Assembly: GCF_016907475.1 (NCBI RefSeq)
Contig: NZ_JAFBCA010000001.1
Coordinates: 2,046,001 to 2,110,000, forward strand
Direction: 5' to 3'
Source: Nocardioides cavernae
Lineage (GTDB): Bacteria > Actinomycetota > Actinomycetes > Propionibacteriales > Nocardioidaceae
DNA: 64,000 nucleotides
Position numbers and translations under genes: made by a program. This document shows, piece by piece, positions 48,481-58,804 of this stretch (positions are counted from its first letter, which is position 1; each line of letters starts with the position of its first letter). Under the pieces are notes generated by a model. The model made no database searches, had not been told where the DNA came from, and was given only the letters and a program-made list of their open reading frames with translations.

Positions 48481-49416
48481 TCAGCCGGACCCGTCGCGGC
48501 AGCCGCCCTGGAGCCGCGCGTCGTCCTGGGCGTCGCCTCCGACCGCCCGCGCCTGCTCCACGTCGGGGTAGACCACCGAGGCGCCGTTCTCCACCCCGAA
48601 GGTGCCGACGATGATGCAGGCGTCCGTGCGACTCGGGTCGACCGTCGTCAACGCCTGCACGAGCCGGTAGACCTGCGCGGGCGACATGTCGGTCTGCAGC
48701 CCGCCCAGCGCGGAGAGCGTGACCGCCTCCATGAAGCCGGCGTCGTCCTCGGCGTCGCGCAGCCGCTCGAGCACCCCGAGGAGCAGCCGCTGGTGGTTGG
48801 CCGCACGCTCGAAGTCGCTGCCGCCGGGGAGCGTCTCGCGGGTCCGGGCGTAGTAGAGCGCCTCGTCGGCGTCGAAGGTGTTGGGGCCGCGCCGCACCTG
48901 GACGTCGCCCTCCTCGGTGGTGAAGGCCAGCGGCGAGTCCACCTGGACGTCGCCCACGGCGCCCATCATCGACAAGAACCCTTCGAAGCCGGTCACCACG
49001 ACCACGTCCGGCTCGATCCCGAGCAGGTCGTCGACCTCGCGCGCGACCCCCTCGGTCCCCTCGTCGCGCAGGGCGGTGTTGAGGCGGGCGCGACCGTCGC
49101 TCATCTCCACGTAGAGGTCACGGGGCAGGCCGATCGCGACGGCCCGGCCCGTGTCGAGGTGCACGCCGATGAGCTGGATCGCGTCGGTCAGCCCGGTCGT
49201 CACGTCCTCACCGGCGGCGGCCTCGGAGCCGAGAGCCAGGACCCAGAGGATGCCGTCGCCCGCGTCGACGGCCTTGGCGGTGCCGATGGTCGTCAGGCTG
49301 ATGCTCGTCGGGTGCACGGAGCCGGACGGCACGACGAGCGCAGCGCCGGCGAGGACCGCCGCCAGTGCGGTGACGCGCCGCAACCACCTCGTGCGCCGCC
49401 TCATGCTCCAGCTCAT
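48481..49416 (-). CDS. LytR-CpsA-Psr (LCP) family protein
   Basis: This 311-residue protein has an N-terminal membrane anchor (WLRRVTALAAVLAGAALVVP), then LIGVHLDTGRAVAIGLPRDL, LNTALRDEG, TGFEGFL and YYARTRETLPGGSDFERAAN. The order of the Asp and Arg residues fits the LCP fold that attaches anionic glycopolymers from lipid carriers to peptidoglycan or, in actinobacteria, to arabinogalactan. It shares four bases with the upstream lipoprotein gene. Such a ligase could attach the polysaccharide made elsewhere, but that link is only inferred. Confidence 0.82.
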   Translation of the reverse strand: MSWSMRRRTRWLRRVTALAAVLAGAALVVPSGSVHPTSISLTTIGTAKAVDAGDGILWVLALGSEAAAGEDVTTGLTDAIQLIGVHLDTGRAVAIGLPRDLYVEMSDGRARLNTALRDEGTEGVAREVDDLLGIEPDVVVVTGFEGFLSMMGAVGDVQVDSPLAFTTEEGDVQVRRGPNTFDADEALYYARTRETLPGGSDFERAANHQRLLLGVLERLRDAEDDAGFMEAVTLSALGGLQTDMSPAQVYRLVQALTTVDPSRTDACIIVGTFGVENGASVVYPDVEQARAVGGDAQDDARLQGGCRDGSG

Positions 49417-50039
49417 GCCCCACCTCCCGACTCCGCCTCGGCGGGCGTCTCGTCGCCGTCGTCGAACCTGACGTCGTAGCCGAAGATGGACCAGGTGCCG
49501 TCGTCGTCGGGCACCAGCATGAAGCGTCCGTCGAGCGCCAGCGGTCGCGTGGTGCCGTCCTCCATGGTCGCGTCGAAGGCGAAGTGGACCTTGGCCGTGC
49601 CGCCGAGCACCTCGCCCGCCTGGGTCAGGAACGAGAGCCTGGCGTCGAGGTCGGTGGCGCGCACGGCGGTCGCGTCGCGCGCCGTGGCCGCGGTGAGCAG
49701 GTCGATGTCGCGGGTCGCCTTGCGTGCGGCCACGCTGGTGAAGGGCTCGAAGGCCTGGACGAACTCCTGTCGGGGGAACTCGCCGAGGAAGGCGGCCACC
49801 ACGTAGTCGGAGAGGACGTCACCGACGGCCCCCTCGACCTCGGTGCGGGTCTGCTCGTCGAGGCGCTCGGCGCCGGTGACCGTCTGGACGCGGAGGGCGG
49901 CCGACTCGGCCGTCGGGTCCCCCTCGTCGTCGGGCGGGCTGTTGTCCGAGCACCCGGCCGCGAGCACCGCCGCTGCGACCGCGACGCCCACGCGCGCGGT
50001 CCACCCGCGGCGGCGAGAGGAGCCCATGGCGATCATCAT
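49413..50039 (-). CDS. small lipoprotein of unknown function
   Basis: This 208-residue protein has a signal peptide ending in LAAGCSD, a lipobox, then an acidic linker and a compact region TDLDARLSFLTQAGEVLGGTAK to LDGRFMLVPDDDGTWSIFGYDVRFDDGD, which could be a nuclear-transport-factor-2-like cone (as in Mce-associated proteins). No catalytic motif is visible. It is encoded between the DMFase-like lipoprotein gene and the LCP gene on the same strand, overlapping the latter by four bases. Starts at 50039 or 50027 are possible. Confidence 0.62.
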   Translation of the reverse strand: MMIAMGSSRRRGWTARVGVAVAAAVLAAGCSDNSPPDDEGDPTAESAALRVQTVTGAERLDEQTRTEVEGAVGDVLSDYVVAAFLGEFPRQEFVQAFEPFTSVAARKATRDIDLLTAATARDATAVRATDLDARLSFLTQAGEVLGGTAKVHFAFDATMEDGTTRPLALDGRFMLVPDDDGTWSIFGYDVRFDDGDETPAEAESGGGA

Positions 50040-50061
50040 GGCCGACGCAGCCTGACCTGTC

Positions 50062-51630
50062 TCAGCTCGCCGGGACCGTGTTGACCGTGGAGAGGTCGAA
50101 CTCCTCCACGTTGTCCCGGGCCGGGTGTCGTGTGCCGACCGGGCCGCGGGCGAACTCCATGACCAGGGTGCCGGTCACCGTCCGGGTGAACTCCTGCGTG
50201 ACCGCGCCCAGCGGGCGCTCGCACCGGTCGACCATCGCGCACCCCCAGCGCAGCGTGCCGGCGTTGAACACCCCGGCACCCGAGCCGGCCGTGTAGTAGA
50301 CCGACTGCGTCGTGGTGGTGACGCCTCGGCAGGAGTACGGCGAGTGGCTGAGCACCTGGAGCGGCCGCGGCAGCCTGCCGTCCGGGTAGACCCGGTCGGC
50401 CTCGGGACCCACCAGGCCGGGGATGTGGTCGCCGTGGCGGACGCCCGTGCCGCGGAACCCCCACCAGCCCGGGCTGGCGACGACGTAGTCGGTGTCGACG
50501 GGGTAGCACTCGTACTGCATCCCCAGCAGGTCGTGCTCGGGGCGCGGCACGGGCGGCTCGCGGAACATCGCCGTCGCCTCGACGGACCCCTGCGCGTACA
50601 GCGGGTCGAGGTGCGCGGAGTGCCGGTAGCCGACGACCACGCGGGCCGGCGCCTCGGTGCCGGGCTCCAGTCGGATCCGCCAGTACATGGTGTTCGCGCC
50701 CAGGAAGGCCAGGTTGGTCCCGGCGTCGCGGGCCCCGAGGACGACGTCGCGCATCGTGTTGGTCCAGTACTCGTCGTGCCCCATCGAGACGTAGCCGCGG
50801 GCGCCCGCGAGCGCTCTCGGCGTGGTGTGCAGGTCGACGTTGGTGAAGTAGGACAGCGGCACGCCGGTGCTCTCCGCCCGCACGACGACCGGGATGGCGG
50901 CCGTGCGGTAGTCGTTGGCCCCGGTCGCGCCGTTGTAGGGCCGGTCGAAGCTCACCGCGTGGCTCGGGGCGTCGCCGTTGGCGCCGGCGTACAGGCTGTA
51001 GCCACCCCACTCGTTGTAGGCCTGCCACGTCGTGACGGGCGCGACCAGCGCGACGGTGCCCTCTGCCGACTCGGAGGTCACGACGTAGGGCACCTGGGTC
51101 TCCCACCCGGTGTCGGTGCGCAGCCGGAAGACGTAGAAGCCGGGCGTCCACGTCGACGTGTCGACGGTCAGGTCGCGCTCCCAGGGCGCGACCACCGTGC
51201 GCCGCTCGTACGACGAGTAGCGCGGCGCCGGCTGCTGCCGGCCCCGCCGGAAGCCGGACTCCCAGACGAAGGCACCGGTGCCACCGTCGTAGGACCCGAT
51301 CCGGAACGCCGCCGCCTCCCAGCCGCCCTCGGTGGTGGACACCTTCAGGCCCACCCGCGTGCCCGGGACGCCGCTGGCGTGCGTGGTGTAGGCCGCGACC
51401 TCACCGTGGAACGATGTCCTGCTCAGCCGCCAGTCCTCCGAGCCGCGCGGCTCGGGGGTGGGCTCCGGCTCCGCCTGCTCGGTGGCCTCGGTGTCCGCCT
51501 GCGCCCGCGGGATGCCGATCGCTGCCCCGCCCGCGTCCCTGCCCGCCCGCTCGGCCGAGGCGCACCCGGTCCCCAGCACCAGGACCGCCACCACGACCAC
51601 TGTCCCGAGCCTCGCCCACCGTGTCCGCAT
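50062..51630 (-). CDS. exported N,N-dimethylformamidase-beta-like lipoprotein
   Basis: This 522-residue protein has a signal peptide with lipobox [10 protein letters not shown], then a Glu/Pro-rich linker and the large domain found at the beta-subunit C-terminus of N,N-dimethylformamidase: [43 protein letters not shown] and NTMYWRI. The protein is exported and lipidated, which differs from the cytoplasmic amidase, and its substrate is unknown. The start ATG at 51630 has GAGGAG six bases upstream; another ATG at 51636 lies right against it. Confidence 0.78.
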   Translation of the reverse strand: MRTRWARLGTVVVVAVLVLGTGCASAERAGRDAGGAAIGIPRAQADTEATEQAEPEPTPEPRGSEDWRLSRTSFHGEVAAYTTHASGVPGTRVGLKVSTTEGGWEAAAFRIGSYDGGTGAFVWESGFRRGRQQPAPRYSSYERRTVVAPWERDLTVDTSTWTPGFYVFRLRTDTGWETQVPYVVTSESAEGTVALVAPVTTWQAYNEWGGYSLYAGANGDAPSHAVSFDRPYNGATGANDYRTAAIPVVVRAESTGVPLSYFTNVDLHTTPRALAGARGYVSMGHDEYWTNTMRDVVLGARDAGTNLAFLGANTMYWRIRLEPGTEAPARVVVGYRHSAHLDPLYAQGSVEATAMFREPPVPRPEHDLLGMQYECYPVDTDYVVASPGWWGFRGTGVRHGDHIPGLVGPEADRVYPDGRLPRPLQVLSHSPYSCRGVTTTTQSVYYTAGSGAGVFNAGTLRWGCAMVDRCERPLGAVTQEFTRTVTGTLVMEFARGPVGTRHPARDNVEEFDLSTVNTVPAS

Positions 51631-51786
51631 CGCCATCTCCTCGGCCGTGGCGTCGGAGGGTCCCGTCGCCGTCATGACGACGTTCGTCCGGGGGCACCTC
51701 CCGGCACATGGGGCGGCGATCCCGGGAGGTCGGGACGATCAGGACCGCCGTCCCGACCGGGCGCCGGAGCCGAGTGGGCGGGGACC

Positions 51787-51799
51787 TAGGATCAACCCC
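51787..51799 (+). promoter_or_regulatory. leaderless promoter element of gatC
   Basis: TAGGAT at 51787-51792 lies 7 bases before the ATG of gatC and no Shine-Dalgarno sequence is present. This places transcription initiation at or near the start codon. Confidence 0.55.
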
Positions 51800-52098
51800 A
51801 TGCCTGAGATCTCCCGGGACGAGGTGGCCCACCTGGCCATGCTCGCCCGCATCGACCTCTCCGACGCCGAGCTCGACCACCTGGCGCCCCAGCTGAGCGT
51901 CATCCTCGAGTCGGTGGCCTCGATCAACGGGGTCGCGGGTGACGACGTGCCACCCACGTCGCACGCCCTCCCGATGACCAACGTGTTCCGCGAGGACGTC
52001 GTGGTCCCGGGCCTGACGGCCGAGGAGGCGCTGTCCGGCGCGCCCGCCGTCGAGGACCAGCGCTTCTCCGTCCCGCGGATCCTCGGCGAGGAGGCGTG

Positions 52099-52099
<1 letters not shown>
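51800..52099 (+). CDS. gatC: Asp/Glu-tRNA amidotransferase subunit C
   Basis: This 99-residue protein begins [20 protein letters not shown] and ends with [10 protein letters not shown], the typical GatC pattern. It wraps GatA and stabilises it on GatB in the trimeric enzyme that converts Glu-tRNA(Gln) and Asp-tRNA(Asn) to Gln- and Asn-tRNA. ATG at 51800 follows a TAGGAT box by 7 bases. It shares one base with gatA. Confidence 0.96.
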
Positions 52100-53640
<1,541 letters not shown>

Positions 53641-53641
53641 C

Positions 53642-55135
53642 GTGACCGAGACCCTGATGCCCTTCGACGACGTGCTGGCGGCCTACGACCCCGCCCTCGG
53701 CCTCGAGGTCCACGTCGAGCTCAACACCGCCTCGAAGATGTTCTGCGGCTGCCCGGCGGTCTTCGGCGGCGAGCCCAACGCTGGCACCTGCCCGACGTGC
53801 CTGGGCCTGCCGGGCGCGATGCCGGTCGTCAACGGCAAGGCGGTGGAGTCGGCGATCCGCATCGGCCTGGCGCTCAACTGCGACATCGCCGAGTGGTGCC
53901 GGTTCGCCCGGAAGAACTACTTCTACCCGGACATGCCGAAGAACTTCCAGACGTCCCAGTACGACGAGCCGATCTGCTTCGACGGCTACATGGACGTCGA
54001 CGTCGACGGTGAGACCTACCGCGTCGAGATCGAGCGTGCCCACATGGAGGAGGACACCGGCAAGTCGCTGCACGTCGGCGGTGCCACCGGCCGCATCCAC
54101 GGCGCCGACTACTCGCTGGTCGACTACAACCGCGCCGGCATCCCCCTCATCGAGATCGTCACCCGGCCGATCCTCGGCGCGGGGGAGAAGGCACCGGAGG
54201 TCGCCAAGGCCTACGTCGCGCAGCTGCGCGAGCTGATCGTGGCGCTCGGCGTCTCCGAGGCGCGGATGGACCAGGGCAACCTGCGTGCCGACGTGAACCT
54301 GTCGCTCGCCCCGAAGGGCAGCGGCACCCTCGGCACCCGCACGGAGACGAAGAACGTCAACTCGTTCCGGTCGGTCGAGCGGGCCGTTCGCTACGAGATG
54401 CAGCGGCACGCGGTGATCCTGCGCGACGGCGGCTCGATCCTCCAGGAGACACGTCACTGGCACGAGGACACCGGCATCACCACGAGCGGGCGCGAGAAGT
54501 CCGACGCGGAGGACTACCGCTACTTCCCCGAGCCCGACCTCGTCCCCGTGGCCCCGAGCCGCGAGTGGGTCGACGAGCTGCGCGGCACGCTGCCGGAGAA
54601 CCCGACCGTACGCCGCGCCCGCCTGCAGGCCGAGTGGGGCTTCACCGACATGGAGATGCGCGACACCATCGGTGCCGGCGCGCTCGGGCTGGTCGCCGAG
54701 ACCATCGCGGAGGGCGCCGCCCCGCAGGCCGCCCGCAAGTGGTGGCTCGGCGAGCTCGCCCGCCGCAGCAACGAGGACGGCGTCGACATCGTCGACCTGC
54801 CGATCACCCCGGCCGACGTGGCCCGCATCCAGGCGCTGGTGGACGAGAAGGTCGTCAACGACAAGCTCGCCCGCCAGGTCTTCGAGGGTGTGCTCGCGGG
54901 CGAGGGCACCCCGGACGAGGTCGTGGAGAAGCGTGGCCTGGCCGTGGTGTCCGACGACGGCGCGCTCGGTGCCGCGGTGGACAACGCGATCGCCGCCAAC
55001 CCCGACGTCGCCGACAAGATCCGCGACGGCAAGGTCGCCGCCGCGGGGGCCCTCATCGGCGCGGTGATGAAGGAGATGCGCGGCCAGGCCGACGCCGGCC
55101 GGGTCCGCGAGCTGATCCTGGAGAAGCTCTCCTGA
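53642..55135 (+). CDS. gatB: Asp/Glu-tRNA amidotransferase subunit B
   Basis: This 497-residue subunit binds the misacylated tRNA and activates it with [21 protein letters not shown] and [13 protein letters not shown] near the N-terminus, [20 protein letters not shown], and [10 protein letters not shown] are GatB signatures; a C-terminal helical YqeY-like tail binds tRNA ([20 protein letters not shown]). GTG follows GAGGTGAAG. The operon order gatC-gatA-gatB is complete. The next gene begins 162 bases downstream. Confidence 0.98.
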   Translation: MTETLMPFDDVLAAYDPALGLEVHVELNTASKMFCGCPAVFGGEPNAGTCPTCLGLPGAMPVVNGKAVESAIRIGLALNCDIAEWCRFARKNYFYPDMPKNFQTSQYDEPICFDGYMDVDVDGETYRVEIERAHMEEDTGKSLHVGGATGRIHGADYSLVDYNRAGIPLIEIVTRPILGAGEKAPEVAKAYVAQLRELIVALGVSEARMDQGNLRADVNLSLAPKGSGTLGTRTETKNVNSFRSVERAVRYEMQRHAVILRDGGSILQETRHWHEDTGITTSGREKSDAEDYRYFPEPDLVPVAPSREWVDELRGTLPENPTVRRARLQAEWGFTDMEMRDTIGAGALGLVAETIAEGAAPQAARKWWLGELARRSNEDGVDIVDLPITPADVARIQALVDEKVVNDKLARQVFEGVLAGEGTPDEVVEKRGLAVVSDDGALGAAVDNAIAANPDVADKIRDGKVAAAGALIGAVMKEMRGQADAGRVRELILEKLS

Positions 55136-55297
55136 CCCCTACTTTGGTCGGAAGATGCGGCTGAATCGCGGTCTAGACAACTTGTTAGGGTGCTGGTGAG
55201 TCCCATTGGTCACATCACCAACCAACGCTCGCAGCATCGGGGGAGTGGTCGGCCGCGGCATGCGGCCGTGACGACCTCGGCGAGCGGGAAGGAAGTC
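55136..55297 (+). promoter_or_regulatory. upstream region of the secreted alpha-barrel protein gene
   Basis: A TAGGGT box at 55186-55191 could be the -10 element. CGGCCGC (55250-55256) and GCGGCCG (55262-55268) form a hairpin with a 5-base loop in the leader. No cobalamin riboswitch core is visible here. Confidence 0.4.
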
Positions 55298-56710
55298 ATG
55301 CACCATCGCATTCGACCTGTCCGAACGGCTCTGGTCGCCCTGTCGACCGCAGCGCTGGGGGTCGGCGTACTCGCCGCTCCGCCTGCATCCGCTGAGCCCA
55401 CGCCCGCCCTGCGCGCCGCCAAGGCCGCCGCGGCGAGCACCGACAGCACCCCGTCCACGATCGCCGCCGAGTGGATCGCCGGGGAGCTCAGGGACGGCCT
55501 CATGGTCGGTTCGTCCGGTCCGGACTTCGGCCTCACCATCGACACCGGGATGGCCCTCTCGACCGTCGCCAGCCAGGGCGGCACCGTGACGGCGATCAAC
55601 AACTCCCTCGAGCCGCGCATCGCCGACTACGTCGGCGACGGGACCAAGGAGTCCTACGCCGGCGCGCTTGGCAAGGCGGCCACGTTCGCCAGGGTCGCCA
55701 AGAAGAACCCGACGAGCTACGGAGGGGTCAACCTGATCACCCGGCTCGAGGAGCGCACCGCCGACGCCACCACCGGCACGGCGCCGAACACCACGCCGAA
55801 CCCGCTCGTGGGCCGGATCTCCGACAAGTCGGAGTTCGGCGACTACGCCAACGTCGTCGGCCAGTCGTACGCCGCGCGTGCGCTGACTCTCGCGAACTCC
55901 AGCGAGGCCGGTGCCGCGCGCGACTTCCTGCTCAAGCAGCAGTGCGCGTCGGGCTACTTCCGTGCCGACTTCGACAAGCCCGACGTGCCCAGCCAGGCGT
56001 GCGCCGAGGGCGTCGCGGGCAGCGCGGCCGACCCGGACGTCACCGCGCTCGCGGTCATCAACCTGGTCGAGTCGGGCGACAAGAGCCCGGCTGTCGTGGG
56101 TGCCCTCGCCAAGGCCGGCACCTGGCTGGCCGACCGGCAGCGGGGCAGCGGCGCGTTCCGCGCTGCTGCGCCGGTGAGCAAGATCAACACCAACTCCACG
56201 GCGCTCGGCGGCTACGCCCTGGGCCTGCTGAAGAACCGCGACGCGGCCCTGAAGGCGGCGCTGTGGGTCCGCAAGAACCAGCCGGTCGACAAGTACAAGT
56301 GCCGCACCGCGCTGACCAAGGACACCGGTGCCGTGGCCTACCGCAAGGACCGGGCGACCGGTGCCAAGACCAGCGGTATCCCGGCCGACGCCCGTGACGA
56401 GTGGCGCCGTGCCACCTCGCAGGCGATCCTCGGCCTGCAGTTCGCCCCGGCGAGCAAGGACAAGCTCCGCATCGTGTCCGTGCGCAAGCAGGCCCGTGCC
56501 GGCGAGCGCGTGCAGTTCCGCGTGTTCGGCCTCGCGCCGAGCGAGAGCGCGTGCCTGCAGGTCAAGGGCGACTTCGTCCGTGTGAAGGGCAAGACGTCCG
56601 GCGACAAGATCGTCCGCAAGCTGCAGCTGCCCACGGGCAACCAGCGTCGCGTCGCCCTGGTGAAGACCTCGGACGACGAGGCTCGTACGTCGCTCCGCGT
56701 GCGCAACTGA
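55298..56710 (+). CDS. secreted alpha/alpha-barrel protein, prenyltransferase/intrinsic-factor-like
   Basis: This 470-residue protein has a Sec signal (VALSTAALGVGVLAAPPASA) and then repeated helical units: TIAAEWIAGELRDGLMVGSS, GLTIDTGMALSTVA, VVGQSYAARALTLANSS, DVTALAVINLVESG and NSTALGGYALGLLKN. The spacing resembles the alpha6/alpha6 barrel of squalene cyclase, prenyltransferases and intrinsic factor/transcobalamin. Catalytic Asp motifs of cyclases are absent, so ligand binding is likelier than catalysis. It is a paralog of the riboswitch-controlled gene at 57041-58804. ATG at 55298 follows GGAAGG; the frame is open to 55190 but lacks homology there. A strong hairpin follows its stop. Confidence 0.72.
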   Translation: MHHRIRPVRTALVALSTAALGVGVLAAPPASAEPTPALRAAKAAAASTDSTPSTIAAEWIAGELRDGLMVGSSGPDFGLTIDTGMALSTVASQGGTVTAINNSLEPRIADYVGDGTKESYAGALGKAATFARVAKKNPTSYGGVNLITRLEERTADATTGTAPNTTPNPLVGRISDKSEFGDYANVVGQSYAARALTLANSSEAGAARDFLLKQQCASGYFRADFDKPDVPSQACAEGVAGSAADPDVTALAVINLVESGDKSPAVVGALAKAGTWLADRQRGSGAFRAAAPVSKINTNSTALGGYALGLLKNRDAALKAALWVRKNQPVDKYKCRTALTKDTGAVAYRKDRATGAKTSGIPADARDEWRRATSQAILGLQFAPASKDKLRIVSVRKQARAGERVQFRVFGLAPSESACLQVKGDFVRVKGKTSGDKIVRKLQLPTGNQRRVALVKTSDDEARTSLRVRN

Positions 56711-56749
56711 CGCGTAGCTGACGGCACCCGACGCACCACCAGCACCACC

Positions 56750-56796
56750 CCTCGGCCCGGCGCCCACGGAGCTCATCTCGTGGCGCCGGGCCGAGG
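56750..56796 (+). terminator. strong hairpin terminator
   Basis: CCTCGGCCCGGCGCC (56750-56764) and its exact complement GGCGCCGGGCCGAGG (56782-56796) form a perfect 15-bp stem, extended by a bulged base and three further pairs. No T-run follows, as is usual in actinobacteria. It separates the 55298 gene from the riboswitch operon. Confidence 0.8.
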
Positions 56797-56842
56797 TGCG
56801 TCCGTGGACCGACGGGGGTTACGCTTCGCAAGCCGCGCCCGC

Positions 56843-56955
56843 CCGGGCCGGCACCACACACGCCCGAGCTGGGGAAAGCCGGTCCGAAACCGGCGCTGAC
56901 CCGCAACCGTGGGCACGGGAGCGATCCCGTGCGAGCCGGAAGACCCACCTCGACG
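56843..56955 (+). promoter_or_regulatory. cobalamin riboswitch
   Basis: The core GGGGAAAGCC at 56871-56880 followed by GGTCCGAAACCGGCGCTGAC and CCGCAACCGTGGG to 56913, and then GCGAGCCGGAAGACCCACC at 56931-56949, match the conserved blocks of the cobalamin (B12) riboswitch (Rfam RF00174). A TACGCT box at 56820-56825 could be the -10 element just before it. The aptamer lies 85 bases before the start of the secreted barrel gene. Confidence 0.88.
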
Positions 56956-57010
56956 CGTCTTGATCACCATCGTTGTCGAGGAATGCAACGGGGCGAGCCG
57001 GTATTCCGCC

Positions 57011-57036
57011 TCCCTCGTTGTCGCAGCGAGGGAAGG
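57011..57036 (+). promoter_or_regulatory. ribosome-binding-site sequester hairpin of the riboswitch
   Basis: TCCCTCG (57011-57017) pairs with CGAGGGA (57027-57033), and this right arm runs into the Shine-Dalgarno sequence GGGAAGG (57030-57036) of the ATG at 57041. The left arm can instead pair through CCTCG with CGAGG at 56977-56981. This gives a plausible switch between open and sequestered sites. Confidence 0.55.
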
Positions 57037-57040
57037 AACC

Positions 57041-58804
57041 ATGAAGTTCACCTCAGGGCTGGCAGCCGTCGCGCTCGCAGCCGCCACGCTGGCACAACCC
57101 CTGTCCGCCCCGGCTGTCGCCGCGACCCCTGCTGAGGCAGCGGACGCTGCAGGCGACTGGATCGCAGGGGAGCTCACCGACGGCGTCGTGATCGGTGACT
57201 ACGGTCCGGATGCTGGGTCGGGCATCGACGCCGCGCTGGCCCTCGAGGCGCTCGGCCGCGACGCCGACGCCGGGGGGGTCGCTGACGGCCTGGGACCCCT
57301 GCTGGTCTCGGTGAACGACCCGTACAAGTTCGGCTACGTCAAGACGTCCGAGTACGACTACAACGTCCCGATCGGGGAGGACCCGATCTACCTGCGAGAG
57401 GGCTATTACGCCAACGCCACCGCGAAGGCTGCCGCCTTCGTCGAGCGCCTCGGTGGCGACGCCGCCAACCGGTACTCCGAGATCGACCTCCTCGACCAGC
57501 TCGAGACCCTCACCGACGACGTGACCGGTCGGATCTCCGATGACAGCAGCTACCCGACTGACTACGCGAATTCGATCGGCCAGGCTCTCGCCGTCGAGGC
57601 GCTGACCGCGGCCGGCTCGAGCGAGGCCACGGCCGCCACCGACACGCTCGTCGCGCGCCAGTGTGAAGCAGGGTTCTTCCCTCTCTCGCTCGACGGGGCA
57701 TGTCCCGCCACCGATCTGCACCCTGACGTCACGGCACTGGTGCTGATCTCCCTCGTCGAGTCCGGTCTGACCACGCCGGAGGTCGCAGCCGCGATCGACG
57801 GCGCCGCGGACTGGCTCGAGTCGGCGCAGCTGACGGACGGTTCCTTCCCCGGCGACGGCGGAGCCGCCGGCGCCAACACCAACGGCACCGGTCTCGCCGG
57901 CTGGGCACTCGGCCTCGCCGGTCGCGACGACGCGGCCAGCAAGGCCGCTGCCTGGGTGCGAAGCCTCCAGGTAGCCGATGCAGGTGCGTGCGCGTCGAAG
58001 GCGCCCAATGGCGCCATCGCCTTCAACGCCGACGACTACGCCAGCGCACGTCTGGACGGCGTGGGCCTCAAGCGCACCAGTTGGCGCTTCGCCACGTTCC
58101 AGGCCACGCCGGCCCTGCTGTGGGCGCCGACTGCCGACGCTCCGCTCGGCATCACCACCCCGGCCACCGCCGCGGACGGGGCAGCGGTGACAGCCACGGT
58201 CGCAGGCCTCGCAGCCGGTGAGCACGGGTGCGTCGCCCTCGGCTCGGTGGCGAAGTCGGTGACCGGCACGGGCGCCGACCTGCCCGTCGACTTCCAGCTC
58301 CCGGCCGGTGCCGGGGCGTACACGTTCTCGGTCACCACCGTGACGGGCACGCAGACGTCGACGACCACCGTGGCGGGCACGCCTCCGACCACGACCCCGA
58401 CCACGACCCCGACCCCGACGACGACCCCGACCCCGACGACGACCCCGACCACGACCCCGACGACGGCCGCGCCTGTGACGGGCGAGCTGGCAGCGGCGAA
58501 GGTGGAGCGGGTGAAGCGCAACCGGTTCCGTCTCGACGTCGCCTGCGAGGGTGCGGCTCCCTGCGAGGGCACGATCGTGGTCCGGTCGAAGCAGAAGGTG
58601 GAGAACGCTCGCGGCAAGGCCCGTCGCGTGGTGGTCGCTCGCACGACGTACGCCATCGCGCCCGGCGCGTCCGGGAAGGTCGTGCTGAAGGTGCTCCGGG
58701 CCGCTCGCCCCGCCCTGAAGTCCGGCAAGCTCCGGGTCGTCGGCGTGCAGCGCACGCCCGGCAAGGACCCGGTCCGCACGGCGTTCTGGCTGAAGCGGGC
58801 GTGA
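57041..58804 (+). CDS. secreted alpha/alpha-barrel protein with Thr/Pro linker, under B12 riboswitch
   Basis: This 587-residue protein has a signal peptide (FTSGLAAVALAAATLAQPLS then APAVAA), followed by helical barrel units like those of its paralog: AAGDWIAGELTDGVVIGDYG, IDAALALEALG, SIGQALAVEALTAAG, DVTALVLISLVESG and GTGLAGWALGLAGRD. Next come a short beta-type segment and a Thr/Pro linker (PTTTPTTTPTPTTTPTPTTT), then a basic C-terminal domain (LAAAKVERVKRNRFRLDVAC). The barrel resembles the alpha domain of transcobalamin and intrinsic factor. Regulation by the B12 riboswitch and downstream ECF genes support binding of a corrinoid; this is inference, no binding residue can be named. Confidence 0.72.
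   Translation: MKFTSGLAAVALAAATLAQPLSAPAVAATPAEAADAAGDWIAGELTDGVVIGDYGPDAGSGIDAALALEALGRDADAGGVADGLGPLLVSVNDPYKFGYVKTSEYDYNVPIGEDPIYLREGYYANATAKAAAFVERLGGDAANRYSEIDLLDQLETLTDDVTGRISDDSSYPTDYANSIGQALAVEALTAAGSSEATAATDTLVARQCEAGFFPLSLDGACPATDLHPDVTALVLISLVESGLTTPEVAAAIDGAADWLESAQLTDGSFPGDGGAAGANTNGTGLAGWALGLAGRDDAASKAAAWVRSLQVADAGACASKAPNGAIAFNADDYASARLDGVGLKRTSWRFATFQATPALLWAPTADAPLGITTPATAADGAAVTATVAGLAAGEHGCVALGSVAKSVTGTGADLPVDFQLPAGAGAYTFSVTTVTGTQTSTTTVAGTPPTTTPTTTPTPTTTPTPTTTPTTTPTTAAPVTGELAAAKVERVKRNRFRLDVACEGAAPCEGTIVVRSKQKVENARGKARRVVVARTTYAIAPGASGKVVLKVLRAARPALKSGKLRVVGVQRTPGKDPVRTAFWLKRA
58384..58467 (+). repeat. Thr/Pro-coding microsatellite-like linker
   Basis: Irregular tandem units of ACGACCCCG and CCGACC encode the Thr/Pro linker of the secreted barrel protein. 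Such linkers are typical of exported actinobacterial proteins and vary in length. Confidence 0.8.

Noticed and set aside
56792..56952. Complementarity between the 3' arm of the upstream terminator (CGAGGTG) and the 3' flank of the riboswitch (CACCTCG)
   Set aside because: Only seven bases match and the two would be in the same RNA only if transcription read through the terminator; chance is likely at this GC content.
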